From: Bradyrhizobium sp. NFR13
Lineage (GTDB): Bacteria; Pseudomonadota; Alphaproteobacteria; Rhizobiales; Xanthobacteraceae
Reading direction: 5' to 3'
Length of the DNA stretch: 64,000 nt
NCBI RefSeq assembly: GCF_900114605.1
Contig: NZ_FOTP01000010.1
Location: 124,001 to 188,000, forward strand
Shown here: positions 52,410 through 61,211 of the stretch, piece after piece
Numbering within the stretch: position 1 is the stretch's first letter
How the letters are laid out: the number at the start of each line of letters is the position of its first letter
Program-made: the position numbers and the translations under genes
The notes under the pieces: generated by a model
Database searches by the model: none
The model's input: only the letters and a program-made list of their open reading frames with translations
Told to the model about the DNA's origin: nothing

Positions 52410-54572
52410 TTACAGCAAGCCTGCTCCGCGTGCCCACTTGTACTTGGCGCCGAGCACTTCCACCGGAAGCTCCGTCGAATAGGCATAGGCCGGAATGCCG
52501 TTCAGATAGAGATATTCGGCGGCTTCCTCGACTTCGATATCACCCGCGAGCGACGCGACCATCGGCTTCTCGATGCCCTTGGCCTTCATCGCATTCTTGA
52601 TCTCGACCATATTCTTGGCGAACACCATCGGCGGGGTCACGATCGTGTGCCAGTAGCCGAGGATCAGCGAATGGATGCGCTCATCTTCGAGACCGAGCTT
52701 CACGGTGTTGACATAGGTGATTGGCGGTTCGCCACCGGTGATGTCGACCGGATTGCCAGCCGCCCCGAACGGCGGGATGAACTTGCGGAACGCAGCATCG
52801 AGATCCGGCGGCATCGCCATCAGCGACAGGCCGTTGTCGACCACCGCATCCGACAGCAGCACCCCCGAACCACCGGCGCCGGTGATGATCAGAACGTTCT
52901 CACCCTTCGGCGTTGGCAGCACAGGGATGCCACGTGCGAATTCGAGGAGCTGACGCAGCGAACGTGCCCGAATGACACCGGACTGCTTCAGCACGTCCTC
53001 ATAGATCTTGTCGTTGCCGGCGAGCGCGCCGGTATGCGACGAGGCCGCTTTGGCGCCGGCCGAGGTACGGCCTGCCTTGAGGACGACGACCGGCTTCTTC
53101 TTCGACACCCGCTTGGCGGCTTCCGCGAAGGCACGACCGTCCTTCAGATCTTCGCAGTGCTGCGCGATGATCGTGGTGTTCGGATCCTGTTCGAAGAAGG
53201 CGAGCAGATCGTCCTCGTCGATATCCGACTTGTTGCCGAGACCGACGATGGCCGATACGCCCATCTTGGCCGAGCGCGAGAAGCCGATGATTGCCATACC
53301 GATGCCGCCGGACTGCGACGACAGCGCGGCCGAACCCTTCACGTCGTAAGCCGTGCAGAAGGTCGCGCAGAGATTGGCCGGCGTATAATAGAAGCCATAG
53401 ATGTTCGGCCCCATCAGGCGGACATCGTATTTCTTGCCGATGGCGACGATTTCTTCCTGCAGTTCAGGCTCGTTGGCTTCGGCGAAACCCGACGGGATCA
53501 GCACCGCGCCCGGAATTTTCTTCTCGCCGCATTCGGTCAGCGCGCCAGCCACAAACTTCGCGGGGATCGCAAACACCGCCGTGTCGATCACGCCGGGCAC
53601 GTCCTTGACGCTCTTATAGGCCTTGCGGCCCATGATCTCGTCGGCCTTCGGATGGATCGGATAGATCTCACCCTTGTAGCCGCCATTGATGAGGTTCTTC
53701 ATCACCGAGTTGCCGATCTTGCCATCTTCGGCAGAGGCGCCGATCACGGCAACGGCCTTCGGCATCATGATGCGGTTCATCGCCGCAACGATCTCTTCCT
53801 TGGCGCGCGGTGCCGGCTTCGGCTTGTAGTCGAAATCGACGACGATACGCACGTCGGCGGCGATCGCATCCTTCTTGGTCGCGAAGACCGGATTGAGGTC
53901 GAGCTCGACCATTTCAGGGAAATCGCTGACGAGCTGCGACACCTTGACGATGATGTCGGCCAGCGCTTCACGGTTGGCAGGATCGCCGCCGCGCACACCG
54001 TGCAGCATCTCGGCGGCCTGAATGCCATCGAGCATCGACAACGCATCTTCATTGGTGGCAGGCGCGAGGCGGAAGGTGACATCCTTCAACACTTCGACCA
54101 GCACGCCGCCGAGGCCGAAGGCCACCAGCTTACCGAACGAACCGTCGGTGATCGAACCGATGATCACTTCGGTGCCGCCCATCAGCATCTGCTGAACCTG
54201 GATACCTTCTATCTTGGCATCTGCCTTGTACTTCTTGGCATTGGCCAGAATGGTGTCGTAGGCTTTCTGCGCGTCTTCGGCGGTCTTGACGCCGACGATG
54301 ACGCCGCCCGCTTCGGTCTTGTGGAGAATGTCCGGCGAGACGATCTTCATCACGACCGGGAAGCCCATGCCGCTTGCCATCTTGGCAGCGTCAGCGGCTG
54401 AGGTGGCCACGCCTTCTTTCGGCACGGGAATGCCGTATGCGTCACACACAAGCTTGCCCTCGGGGGCGGTCAGGCTGGTGCGCTTGTCGGCTTTGACCGC
54501 ATCGAGAACTTTGCGGACGGCCTGTTTAGCCGATGGTGTTGCTTCTTTGACGGCAAGATTCGATTGGGACAT
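52410..54572 (-). CDS. ADP-forming acyl-CoA synthetase (acetate-CoA ligase family)
   Basis: The 720-residue protein starts at the ATG at 54572 with a GGAGGA ribosome binding site. The order is unusual but known: an ATP-grasp domain first (about 15-235, with FPVVMKIVSPDILHKTEAGG), then CoA-binding (AVAVIGASAEDGKIGNSVMK) and ligase domains (SSQSGGIGMAIIGFSRSAKM, SSHTGALAGND with the likely phospho-His). It makes an acyl-CoA from a carboxylate and ATP, releasing ADP. Next to oxc and frc it may activate oxalate or formate, or regenerate the CoA donor. It is divergent from the GntR gene and shares operator sites with it. Confidence 0.88.
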   Translation of the reverse strand: MSQSNLAVKEATPSAKQAVRKVLDAVKADKRTSLTAPEGKLVCDAYGIPVPKEGVATSAADAAKMASGMGFPVVMKIVSPDILHKTEAGGVIVGVKTAEDAQKAYDTILANAKKYKADAKIEGIQVQQMLMGGTEVIIGSITDGSFGKLVAFGLGGVLVEVLKDVTFRLAPATNEDALSMLDGIQAAEMLHGVRGGDPANREALADIIVKVSQLVSDFPEMVELDLNPVFATKKDAIAADVRIVVDFDYKPKPAPRAKEEIVAAMNRIMMPKAVAVIGASAEDGKIGNSVMKNLINGGYKGEIYPIHPKADEIMGRKAYKSVKDVPGVIDTAVFAIPAKFVAGALTECGEKKIPGAVLIPSGFAEANEPELQEEIVAIGKKYDVRLMGPNIYGFYYTPANLCATFCTAYDVKGSAALSSQSGGIGMAIIGFSRSAKMGVSAIVGLGNKSDIDEDDLLAFFEQDPNTTIIAQHCEDLKDGRAFAEAAKRVSKKKPVVVLKAGRTSAGAKAASSHTGALAGNDKIYEDVLKQSGVIRARSLRQLLEFARGIPVLPTPKGENVLIITGAGGSGVLLSDAVVDNGLSLMAMPPDLDAAFRKFIPPFGAAGNPVDITGGEPPITYVNTVKLGLEDERIHSLILGYWHTIVTPPMVFAKNMVEIKNAMKAKGIEKPMVASLAGDIEVEEAAEYLYLNGIPAYAYSTELPVEVLGAKYKWARGAGLL

Positions 54573-54610
54573 GGCTTCCTCCTTCACGTCTTTTCCAATA
54601 GACGGATTGA

Positions 54611-54627
54611 TGGCATTTGGTATGCCA
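54611..54627. promoter_or_regulatory. Predicted GntR operator 1 (acyl-CoA synthetase side)
   Basis: TGGCATTTGGTATGCCA is a perfect TGGCAT-N5-ATGCCA inverted repeat. It lies 39 bp upstream of the synthetase ATG. One of five copies in the oxalate locus. Confidence 0.7.
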
Positions 54628-54691
54628 GAAACTTGATTGTCAAGGCGCGTTGCAGCGCAAAATTGCTGAAATAGCTGTCATCTTGACATGC

Positions 54692-54708
54692 TGGCATCTG
54701 GTATGCCA
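54692..54708. promoter_or_regulatory. Predicted GntR operator 2 (gntR-oxc side)
   Basis: TGGCATCTGGTATGCCA, again perfectly symmetrical, is 51 bp upstream of the GntR start, where it could autoregulate gntR and control oxc and frc behind it. Confidence 0.7.
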
Positions 54709-54759
54709 AAAATTCTTGACGTTATTTCTGTGGTAGGACATCTCGACTGGAGATGATTC

Positions 54760-55491
54760 ATGCCCACGCGAAAACAAACCAAGGCGCCGTCCGTCATGTC
54801 TGAAGCCGATATCGCGATCGTTCGGATTGCACCGGAGACCAGCTTCAAGACCAAGGCCTATGAAGCCTTGAAAGAAGCCATTCTTAAGATGGACATCTAC
54901 ACCTCACCCGATCCGGTGATGCTCGACGAGCGCGCTCTGTCGGAACGGCTCGGTGTCAGCCGCACACCCATCCGCGAAGCCATTGCGATGCTGGAGCAGG
55001 ATGGCTTCGTAAAGACTGTGCCACGCCGCGGCATCGTCGTTGTCAGAAAGACCAAGGTCGAGATCGTCGACATGATCCGCGCCTGGGCGGCGCTGGAAAG
55101 CATGGCCGCGCGTCTGATCACGACTACCGCACGCAAAAAAGATATCTCGGCGCTGCGCGACTTTTTCAAGGACTTCAACAAGGACCGTCTGCCACAGGAC
55201 CACGTTGAGGAATATTCGAAAGCGAATATCGCTTTCCACCAGGCACTGATCTCGCTCAGCGAGTCGCCGGTGTTGGTCGATATGACCAACGATATTCTGC
55301 TGCATGTGCGTGGCTATCGTCAGCTAACCATCGGACGCACGGACCGTACCGCGACGTCCCTGCCCGAACATCTGGCCATCATCGAAGCGCTTGAGGAGCG
55401 CAACACCGAGCTCGCGGAAAAGCGCGCGCGCGATCACACGCTCGGTCTGGCTTCTTATGTCGAAGCCCACGGCCAGGAATTGTTTACGTAA
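54760..55491 (+). CDS. GntR-family (FCD) regulator of the oxalate locus
   Basis: The 243-residue protein has an N-terminal tail, a winged helix ([20 protein letters not shown] at about 62-81, wing [14 protein letters not shown]), and an FCD ligand domain ([57 protein letters not shown]). FCD proteins bind small carboxylates, so oxalate, oxalyl- or formyl-CoA-linked acids are possible effectors. It is divergent from the synthetase gene, and oxc follows 85 bp downstream. It likely recognises the TGGCAT-N5-ATRCCA sites. Confidence 0.9.
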   Translation: MPTRKQTKAPSVMSEADIAIVRIAPETSFKTKAYEALKEAILKMDIYTSPDPVMLDERALSERLGVSRTPIREAIAMLEQDGFVKTVPRRGIVVVRKTKVEIVDMIRAWAALESMAARLITTTARKKDISALRDFFKDFNKDRLPQDHVEEYSKANIAFHQALISLSESPVLVDMTNDILLHVRGYRQLTIGRTDRTATSLPEHLAIIEALEERNTELAEKRARDHTLGLASYVEAHGQELFT

Positions 55492-55576
55492 GCGCCGTCT
55501 CGCGACGGTTCACCACTCCGCACCACGTCCAATTGAGCAACGACCAACAGTCACAAGAAAAGTCAGGGAGAGCGGG

Positions 55577-57316
55577 ATGTCCGCAGTAGTCCAGAGCATC
55601 GATACCAACGCAGCCGCCGAGCAGGAATTGACCGATGGCTTCCATCTGATCATCGATGCGCTCAAGCTCAATGGCCTCAACACGATCTATGGCGTGCCGG
55701 GCATTCCAATTACCGACTTCGGCCGCATGGCGCAGGCCGAGGGCATCCGGGTGCTGTCGTTCCGTCACGAACAGGCCGCCGGCTATGCCGCATCGATCGC
55801 TGGCTATCTCACCAAGAAGCCCGGCGTCTGCTTGACCGTGTCGGCACCCGGCTTCCTCAACGGCCTTACGGCGCTGGCCCATGCCACCACCAACTGCTTC
55901 CCGATGATCCTGATCTCCGGCTCGTCCGAGCGCGAGATCGTCGACCTGCAGCAGGGCGACTATGAAGAAATGGATCAGCTCGCGATCGCCAAGCCGCTAT
56001 GTAAAGCCGCATTCCGCGTGCTGCATGCGGCCGATATCGGCATCGGCATCGCCCGCGCGATCCGCGCCGCGGTGTCCGGTCGTCCCGGCGGTGTCTATCT
56101 CGATCTGCCGGCCAAGCTGTTCGGTCAGGTGATGAATGCCGATGCGGGCAAGAAGTCGCTCGTGAAGGTGATCGACGCCGCGCCGGCACAGATCCCTGCC
56201 CCGGATTCGATCAAGCGCGCGCTCGACGTGCTGAAATCTGCGAAGAAGCCGTTGATCATCCTCGGCAAGGGTGCTGCCTATGCGCAGGCCGACGATGCCG
56301 TGAAGGCACTCGTCGAGACATCCGGCATTCCGTTCCTGCCCATGAGCATGGCCAAGGGGCTCCTCCCCGACACGCATCCGCAGTGCGCGGGCGCTGCGCG
56401 CTCCACCGTGCTGAAGGACTCGGACGTCGTCATGCTGATCGGCGCACGCCTCAACTGGCTGCTGTCTCACGGCAAGGGCAAGGCTTGGGGCAGCGCGCCC
56501 AAGAAATTCATCCAGATCGACATCGAGCCGAAGGAAATGGATTCCAACGTCGAGATCGTCGCGCCCGTCGTGGGCGATATCGGCTCCTGCGTCGCAGCTT
56601 TGCTCGATGGCATGGGCAAGAGCTGGCAGAAGGCATCGTCCGACTGGACATCAGCAGTCACCACGAAGCGCGACGAGAACGTCGCGAAGATGGCGCCGAA
56701 GCTGATGAACAATAACTCGCCGATGGACTATCACGGCGCGCTCGGCGTCCTCCGCACCATCATTGCCGAGCGGCCCGACGCAATGCTCGTCAATGAAGGC
56801 GCCAACACCCTCGATCTCGCCCGCGGTATCGTCGACATGTATCAGCCGCGCAAGCGCATCGATGTCGGAACCTGGGGCATCATGGGCATCGGCATGGGCT
56901 ATTGCATCGCCGCCGCCGTCGAGACCGGCAAGCCGGTGTTGGCGATTGAAGGCGACAGCGCATTTGGCTTTAGCGGCATGGAGGTCGAGACGATCTGCCG
57001 TTACAATCTGCCGGTCTGCATCGTCGTCTTCAACAATGACGGCATCTATCGCGGCACCGACGTCAACCCGACCGGCGGCCCGGACGTTGCGCCCACTGTC
57101 TTCGTCAAGGGCTCGCGCTACGACAAGATGATGGAAGCCTTCGGCGGCATCGGCGTGAATGCGACCTCGCCCGACGAACTCAAGCGCGCCGTCAATGCGG
57201 CGATGGATTCCGGCAAGCCGACGCTCATCAATGCGGTGATCGATCCGGCGGCCGGCAGCGAGAGCGGCCGCATCGGCAACCTCAATCCGCAGAGTGTGCT
57301 CAGCAAGAAGAAATAA
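55577..57316 (+). CDS. oxc: Oxalyl-CoA decarboxylase
   Basis: The 579-residue thiamine-diphosphate enzyme splits oxalyl-CoA into formyl-CoA and CO2. The N-terminal [20 protein letters not shown], with [20 protein letters not shown] (the catalytic Glu region), and the C-terminal ThDP/Mg motif [20 protein letters not shown] ... FNNDGIYRG match Oxc. Length matches Oxalobacter Oxc (568). The ATG at 55577 follows CAGGGAGAGCGGG; the frame is open upstream through the regulator but without homology. Paired with frc it forms the two-step formyl-CoA/oxalate cycle. Confidence 0.95.
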   Translation: MSAVVQSIDTNAAAEQELTDGFHLIIDALKLNGLNTIYGVPGIPITDFGRMAQAEGIRVLSFRHEQAAGYAASIAGYLTKKPGVCLTVSAPGFLNGLTALAHATTNCFPMILISGSSEREIVDLQQGDYEEMDQLAIAKPLCKAAFRVLHAADIGIGIARAIRAAVSGRPGGVYLDLPAKLFGQVMNADAGKKSLVKVIDAAPAQIPAPDSIKRALDVLKSAKKPLIILGKGAAYAQADDAVKALVETSGIPFLPMSMAKGLLPDTHPQCAGAARSTVLKDSDVVMLIGARLNWLLSHGKGKAWGSAPKKFIQIDIEPKEMDSNVEIVAPVVGDIGSCVAALLDGMGKSWQKASSDWTSAVTTKRDENVAKMAPKLMNNNSPMDYHGALGVLRTIIAERPDAMLVNEGANTLDLARGIVDMYQPRKRIDVGTWGIMGIGMGYCIAAAVETGKPVLAIEGDSAFGFSGMEVETICRYNLPVCIVVFNNDGIYRGTDVNPTGGPDVAPTVFVKGSRYDKMMEAFGGIGVNATSPDELKRAVNAAMDSGKPTLINAVIDPAAGSESGRIGNLNPQSVLSKKK

Positions 57317-57325
57317 CACATCAGG

Positions 57326-57350
57326 CGGGGTCGCGAGACCCCGTCTCCTT
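57326..57350 (+). terminator. Hairpin between oxc and frc
   Basis: Stem CGGGGTC/GACCCCG (57326-57332 and 57337-57343), loop GCGA, then TCTCCTTTTCT. The T-tract is interrupted, so it may only partly stop transcription and set a different oxc:frc ratio. Confidence 0.5.
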
Positions 57351-57395
57351 TTCTCATATGCCGAGGCGGCGAAACTAGTTTACGGGAGCAAAACA

Positions 57396-58673
57396 ATGAC
57401 ACAGGCGCTCAAAGGCGTTCGCATTCTGGACTTCACCCACGTTCAATCTGGCCCGACCTGCACGCAGTTGCTGGCATGGTTCGGCGCCGATGTGATCAAG
57501 GTCGAACGCCCCGGCGTTGGCGACATCACCCGCGGCCAATTGCAGGACGTGCCGAATGTGGACAGCCTGTATTTCACCATGCTGAACCACAACAAGCGTT
57601 CGATCACCCTCGACACCAAGAACCCGAAGGGCAAGGAAGTCCTCACCGCGCTGATGAAAGAGTGCGATGTTCTCGTCGAGAACTTCGGACCCGGCGTGCT
57701 CGACCGCATGGGCTTCCCGTTCGAAAAGATTCAGCAGATCAACCCGAAGATGATCGTCGCCTCGATCAAGGGGTTTGGTCCCGGTCCCTATGAGGACTGC
57801 AAGGTCTATGAGAACGTCGCGCAGTGCACCGGTGGCGCCGCTTCCACCACCGGCTTCCGCGATGGTCTGCCGCTCGTCACCGGCGCACAGATCGGCGATA
57901 GCGGCACTGGCTTGCATCTCGCTCTCGGCATCGTCACCGCGCTGTATCAGCGCACGCAAACCGGCAAGGGCCAGAAGGTCACCGCTGCGATGCAGGACGG
58001 CGTGCTCAACCTGTCGCGCGTCAAGTTGCGCGACCAGCAGCGCCTCGCTCACGGTCCGCTCAAGGAATACAGCCAGTTCGGCGAAGGCATTCCGTTCGGC
58101 GATGCCGTGCCGCGTGCCGGCAACGACAGCGGCGGTGGCCAGCCCGGTCGCATCCTGAAGTGCAAGGGCTGGGAAACCGACCCGAACGCTTACATCTACT
58201 TCATCACTCAGGCGCCGGTCTGGGAGAAGATCTGCGACGTGATCGGCGAACCGACCTGGAAGACCGACCCGGCCTATGCCAAGCCGGCCGTTCGTTTGCC
58301 GCGCCTCAATGAGATCTTCGCACGCATCGAACAGTGGACGATGACCAAGACCAAGTTCGAGGCGATGGAAATCCTCAACAAGGATGACATCCCTTGCGGT
58401 CCGATCCTGTCCATGAAGGAACTGGCCGAAGACCAGTCGCTCCGCGCCACCGGCACCGTGGTCGAAGTCGATCACCCCGAACGCGGCAAGTATCTGTCGG
58501 TTGGTAATCCGATTAAGCTATCGGCCAGCCCCACTGAAGTGACGCGTTCGCCGCTGCTCGGCGAACATACCGACGAAATCCTCAAGCAGGTGCTCGGCTT
58601 CAGCGATCATCAGGTGGCCGAAATCCACGATTCCGGCGCACTCGATCCGCCGCGCAAGGTTGCCGCTGAGTAA
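57396..58673 (+). CDS. frc: Formyl-CoA:oxalate CoA-transferase
   Basis: The 425-residue class III CoA-transferase moves CoA from formyl-CoA to oxalate. The catalytic Asp, Asp169 in Oxalobacter Frc, is Asp168 here in [15 protein letters not shown]; Gln17 is kept (FTHVQSGP), and residue 48 is Gln, as in the Oxalobacter enzyme as I recall it, rather than Trp. GGGGQPGR-like glycine loop is seen as [17 protein letters not shown]. The ATG at 57396 follows ACGGGAGCAAAACA. A strong terminator follows. Confidence 0.95.
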   Translation: MTQALKGVRILDFTHVQSGPTCTQLLAWFGADVIKVERPGVGDITRGQLQDVPNVDSLYFTMLNHNKRSITLDTKNPKGKEVLTALMKECDVLVENFGPGVLDRMGFPFEKIQQINPKMIVASIKGFGPGPYEDCKVYENVAQCTGGAASTTGFRDGLPLVTGAQIGDSGTGLHLALGIVTALYQRTQTGKGQKVTAAMQDGVLNLSRVKLRDQQRLAHGPLKEYSQFGEGIPFGDAVPRAGNDSGGGQPGRILKCKGWETDPNAYIYFITQAPVWEKICDVIGEPTWKTDPAYAKPAVRLPRLNEIFARIEQWTMTKTKFEAMEILNKDDIPCGPILSMKELAEDQSLRATGTVVEVDHPERGKYLSVGNPIKLSASPTEVTRSPLLGEHTDEILKQVLGFSDHQVAEIHDSGALDPPRKVAAE

Positions 58674-58704
58674 TTTCAGCAGGAATATCAGATAATTACA
58701 TGCG

Positions 58705-58730
58705 AAAGGCCGCCGGTTGGCGGCCTTTTT
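58705..58730 (+). terminator. Intrinsic terminator after frc
   Basis: Stem GGCCGCC (58708-58714) and GGCGGCC (58719-58725) with loop GGTT, followed by TTTTTC. A textbook rho-independent terminator that ends the gntR-oxc-frc transcript. Confidence 0.85.
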
Positions 58731-58830
58731 CATTTGTGCCGGCCGAGGCGGAACTTTAATAAGAAAATCAAATCGACCAATATCGCACTGCAAAATTCTC
58801 ATGCTGCTATGCAAACAAGACAATTGTCCT

Positions 58831-58847
58831 TGGCATCTGGTATACTT
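58831..58847. promoter_or_regulatory. Predicted GntR operator 3 (before the 45-residue gene), one half degenerate
   Basis: TGGCATCTGGTATACTT keeps the first half perfectly, but the second ends ACTT instead of CCA. It is 59 bp upstream of the small ORF. Weaker than the other copies. Confidence 0.5.
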
Positions 58848-58906
58848 AAATTGATCCCAGATGATGAGGCGCCACCACGAGGCAGCCTTCAGGAAAGGAT
58901 CAAATC

Positions 58907-59044
58907 ATGTCGAAGACTGCTTCCCTCGACCTCGCGACCTCCACCGGCTTATTCGCTCGCTTCATGGCCTCGCTCGATCGCGCGCTGATGGCCAGCGCAC
59001 GCATCTCGGCCCGCAACGGCGACCTGCCCCGCTTCGGCCTGTAA
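58907..59044 (+). CDS. Conserved-looking 45-residue small protein in the oxalate locus
   Basis: The ORF reads MSKTASLDLATSTGLFARFM and ends RNGDLPRFGL. It has a good AGGAAAGGAT ribosome binding site, its own strong terminator and an upstream operator copy, all signs of a real gene. The middle helix (FMASLDRALMASARISARN) is amphipathic. It resembles small DUF1127-like proteins in shape, but I cannot assign a family. It is too short for most gene finders. Function unknown. Confidence 0.7.
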   Translation: MSKTASLDLATSTGLFARFMASLDRALMASARISARNGDLPRFGL

Positions 59045-59120
59045 GGCTACGACTTCACTACTTTTGACTACTTTTGCGCGGCCAGCCCGCGCAAAATTCT
59101 CTGCGTTCCTCCCGACGACT

Positions 59121-59149
59121 GGCCCCGGATTTCCGGGGCCGTTTTTTTT
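59121..59149 (+). terminator. Intrinsic terminator after the 45-residue gene
   Basis: GGCCCCGGA (59121-59129) pairs with TCCGGGGCC (59132-59140) around TT, then G and eight T residues. A very strong intrinsic terminator. Confidence 0.9.
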
Positions 59150-59237
59150 GTTTGTGTAGTTGCATCGCAGCGAGGTCTCGCGCTCCCTGCGACATTTCAG
59201 CCTCCCCGGCTTTTAACGGCTCTAATCGCTTGCCGCT

Positions 59238-59254
59238 TGGCATATCGCATACCA
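59238..59254. promoter_or_regulatory. Predicted GntR operator 4 (before tctCBA)
   Basis: TGGCATATCGCATACCA fits TGGCAT-N5-ATRCCA with one mismatch in symmetry. It is about 300 bp before tctC, so the promoter is probably near here and the mRNA leader long. Confidence 0.65.
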
Positions 59255-59553
59255 AAATGCGCGAACGGTAATGCTTCACGTTTGAATAGAAAGCATACCT
59301 GGGGAGGACAAAGGCTGAGCTGCCCTCGCGGGCATGCAATGCCGCGCGCGCCATGACAAAGCGATCCAGACCCACTCATCCTTCTTGCAGGCGAGCTACT
59401 TCGAGGCTCGACACTCTGACGTGCGCATATGGCGCATGCAAGGACGTGTTTGCACACCTGCAGCCAGGACTTTCGAAGGAAGACCCGACTACGCACTGAC
59501 GATTTCAAAGTCGACGAACGATCGACGCCACCAAAACGAATGGGAGAGAAACA

Positions 59554-60567
59554 ATGAAACGCCTTGGTTCATGTCTCACGCTGGCGGCCGCTGCATCCAT
59601 TCTCTGCCTGGGAGCTTCTCTCCCGGCGTCCGCCGCATGGGAGCCGACGCGCCCGGTCGAACTGATCGTTCCCGCCGGCACCGGCGGCGGAGCCGATCAG
59701 ATGGCGCGCACCATTCAAGGCATCATCACAAAGCACAGCCTGATGAAGCAGCCGCTTGTCGTCATCAACAAGTCGGGCGGCGCCGGCGGCGAAGGCTTTC
59801 TCGATGTGAAGTCCGCGAACAACAATCCGCACAAGATCATCATCACCCTGTCGAATCTGTTCACCACACCGCTCGCCACCGGCATTCCCTTCAACTGGAA
59901 GGATCTCACGCCGGTCGCGATGCTGGCACTCGACGAGTTCGTATTGTGGGTGAATGCCGACAAGCCCTACAAGACAGTGAAGGACTACATCGACGCCGTG
60001 AAGGCCGCACCGGCCGGCACGATCAAGATGGGCGGCACGGGCTCCAAGCAGGAAGACCAGATCATCACGGTCGCGGTCGAGAAAGCGATTGGCAGCAAGT
60101 TCACCTACATCCCCTACAAGGGCGGCGGTGAAGTCGCAGTGCAGCTCGTCGGTCAGCACGTCGACTCAACCGTGAACAATCCGATCGAGGCCGTTGCGCA
60201 GTGGCGCGGCGGCAAGGTGCGGCCACTCTGTGTGTTCGACAGCAAGCCGATGGCCTATGACGAGCAGGTCGCCGACGGCAAGGGCTGGAAAGACATTCCA
60301 ACCTGCAAGTCACAGGGGCTTGACATCGAATATGTGATGCTGCGCGGCATCTTCATGGGGCCGAAAGCAACGAAGGATCAGATCGATTATTATGTCGAGC
60401 TGTTCAAGAAGGTCCGCGCGACGCCCGAGTGGCAGGACCTGATGAAGAGCGGCGCCTTCAACACGACCTTCATGACCGGCGGTGAATATGCCAGCTGGGT
60501 TGGCACCGAAGAGAAGCGCCACGAGACCCTGATGAAGGAAGCCGGCTTCCTCGCGCAAGGCAACTGA
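59554..60567 (+). CDS. tctC: Tripartite tricarboxylate transporter binding protein (TctC/Bug family)
   Basis: The 337-residue periplasmic protein has a Sec signal (SCLTLAAAASILCLGASLPA, cleaved near SAA-W) and the Bug fold: WEPTRPVELIVPAGTGGGAD, INKSGGAGGEGFLDVKSANN and GGTGSKQEDQIITVAVEKA. Bug proteins bind small carboxylates by two water-bridged loops. It starts with a GGGAGAGAAAC ribosome binding site. Located inside the oxalate locus, it likely brings in oxalate or a related di/tricarboxylate; citrate is the classical but not the only ligand. Confidence 0.9.
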   Translation: MKRLGSCLTLAAAASILCLGASLPASAAWEPTRPVELIVPAGTGGGADQMARTIQGIITKHSLMKQPLVVINKSGGAGGEGFLDVKSANNNPHKIIITLSNLFTTPLATGIPFNWKDLTPVAMLALDEFVLWVNADKPYKTVKDYIDAVKAAPAGTIKMGGTGSKQEDQIITVAVEKAIGSKFTYIPYKGGGEVAVQLVGQHVDSTVNNPIEAVAQWRGGKVRPLCVFDSKPMAYDEQVADGKGWKDIPTCKSQGLDIEYVMLRGIFMGPKATKDQIDYYVELFKKVRATPEWQDLMKSGAFNTTFMTGGEYASWVGTEEKRHETLMKEAGFLAQGN

Positions 60568-60656
60568 CGCGGCACCATGACGCCGGACCTGATCGCACAT
60601 CAGGTCCGGCGCATGCAACACGCTGATCGACGCAGATCTCTCACACAGAGTTGTCC

Positions 60657-61154
60657 ATGACCACGCAGCAATCTCACAACGCAGGCCCATCCCACAAATC
60701 CGTCGAAGCCGGCGTCACCACCGTCATCGGCCTGTTCGGCGCCATCGTCGTCTATGGCAGCGTCAAGGCCGGCATCAACTGGGGCGCGGAGGGACCGAAA
60801 GCCGGGTTCTTCCCGTTCTATATCGGGCTGTTCATCATCATCTCCAGCCTGATCAATCTCTGGAATACGCTGCGCGAGGATGACGGCAATCTGTTCGCCG
60901 AATGGGGCCAGTTGCGCCAGGTCTTCAGCGTTGTGATTCCCACCGGCATCTATGTCGGCGTCCTGCCCTTCATCGGCCTCTACGTATCCTCGATGATCTT
61001 CATCGCATGGTTCATGCGCTGGCTCGGCAAATACGACTGGCCGATCATCGCCGCCATTTCCCTCGGCATGCCCATCGTCACCTACCTGATCTTCGAACGC
61101 TGGTTTCTCGTGCCGCTTCCCAAGGGACCGCTCGAGGATCTGCTCGGCCTGTAA
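60657..61154 (+). CDS. tctB: TTT transporter small membrane subunit (TctB)
   Basis: The 165-residue protein starts at the ATG at 60657 (MTTQQSHN; a TTG two codons upstream is possible). Four hydrophobic helices are visible, with the TctB-like phrase GPKAGFFPFYIGLFIIISSL and the C-terminal VTYLIFERWFLVPLPKGPLE. It has a small role-supporting function with TctA. A cytosolic N-terminal tail of about 20 residues is polar. It lies between tctC (89 bp) and tctA (57 bp). Confidence 0.9.
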   Translation: MTTQQSHNAGPSHKSVEAGVTTVIGLFGAIVVYGSVKAGINWGAEGPKAGFFPFYIGLFIIISSLINLWNTLREDDGNLFAEWGQLRQVFSVVIPTGIYVGVLPFIGLYVSSMIFIAWFMRWLGKYDWPIIAAISLGMPIVTYLIFERWFLVPLPKGPLEDLLGL

Positions 61155-61211
61155 TTTCCGCGATCTCCAATTCCGTTGCGTCTGCCAGTCTCTTTCTAAG
61201 GACTACTCGAA

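Larger units (their letters stand above)
59045..59553. other. Regulatory gap between the small gene and tctC
   Basis: 509 bases without a further gene. It holds the terminator of the small gene, operator 4 and then about 300 bases of probable 5' leader of tctC. No convincing ORF or riboswitch fold was seen in the leader. Confidence 0.5.

Noticed and set aside
52383-54401. 672-residue plus-strand open frame opposite the acyl-CoA synthetase
   Set aside because: His/Arg/Asp-rich antisense shadow; the minus-strand protein has complete domain motifs.
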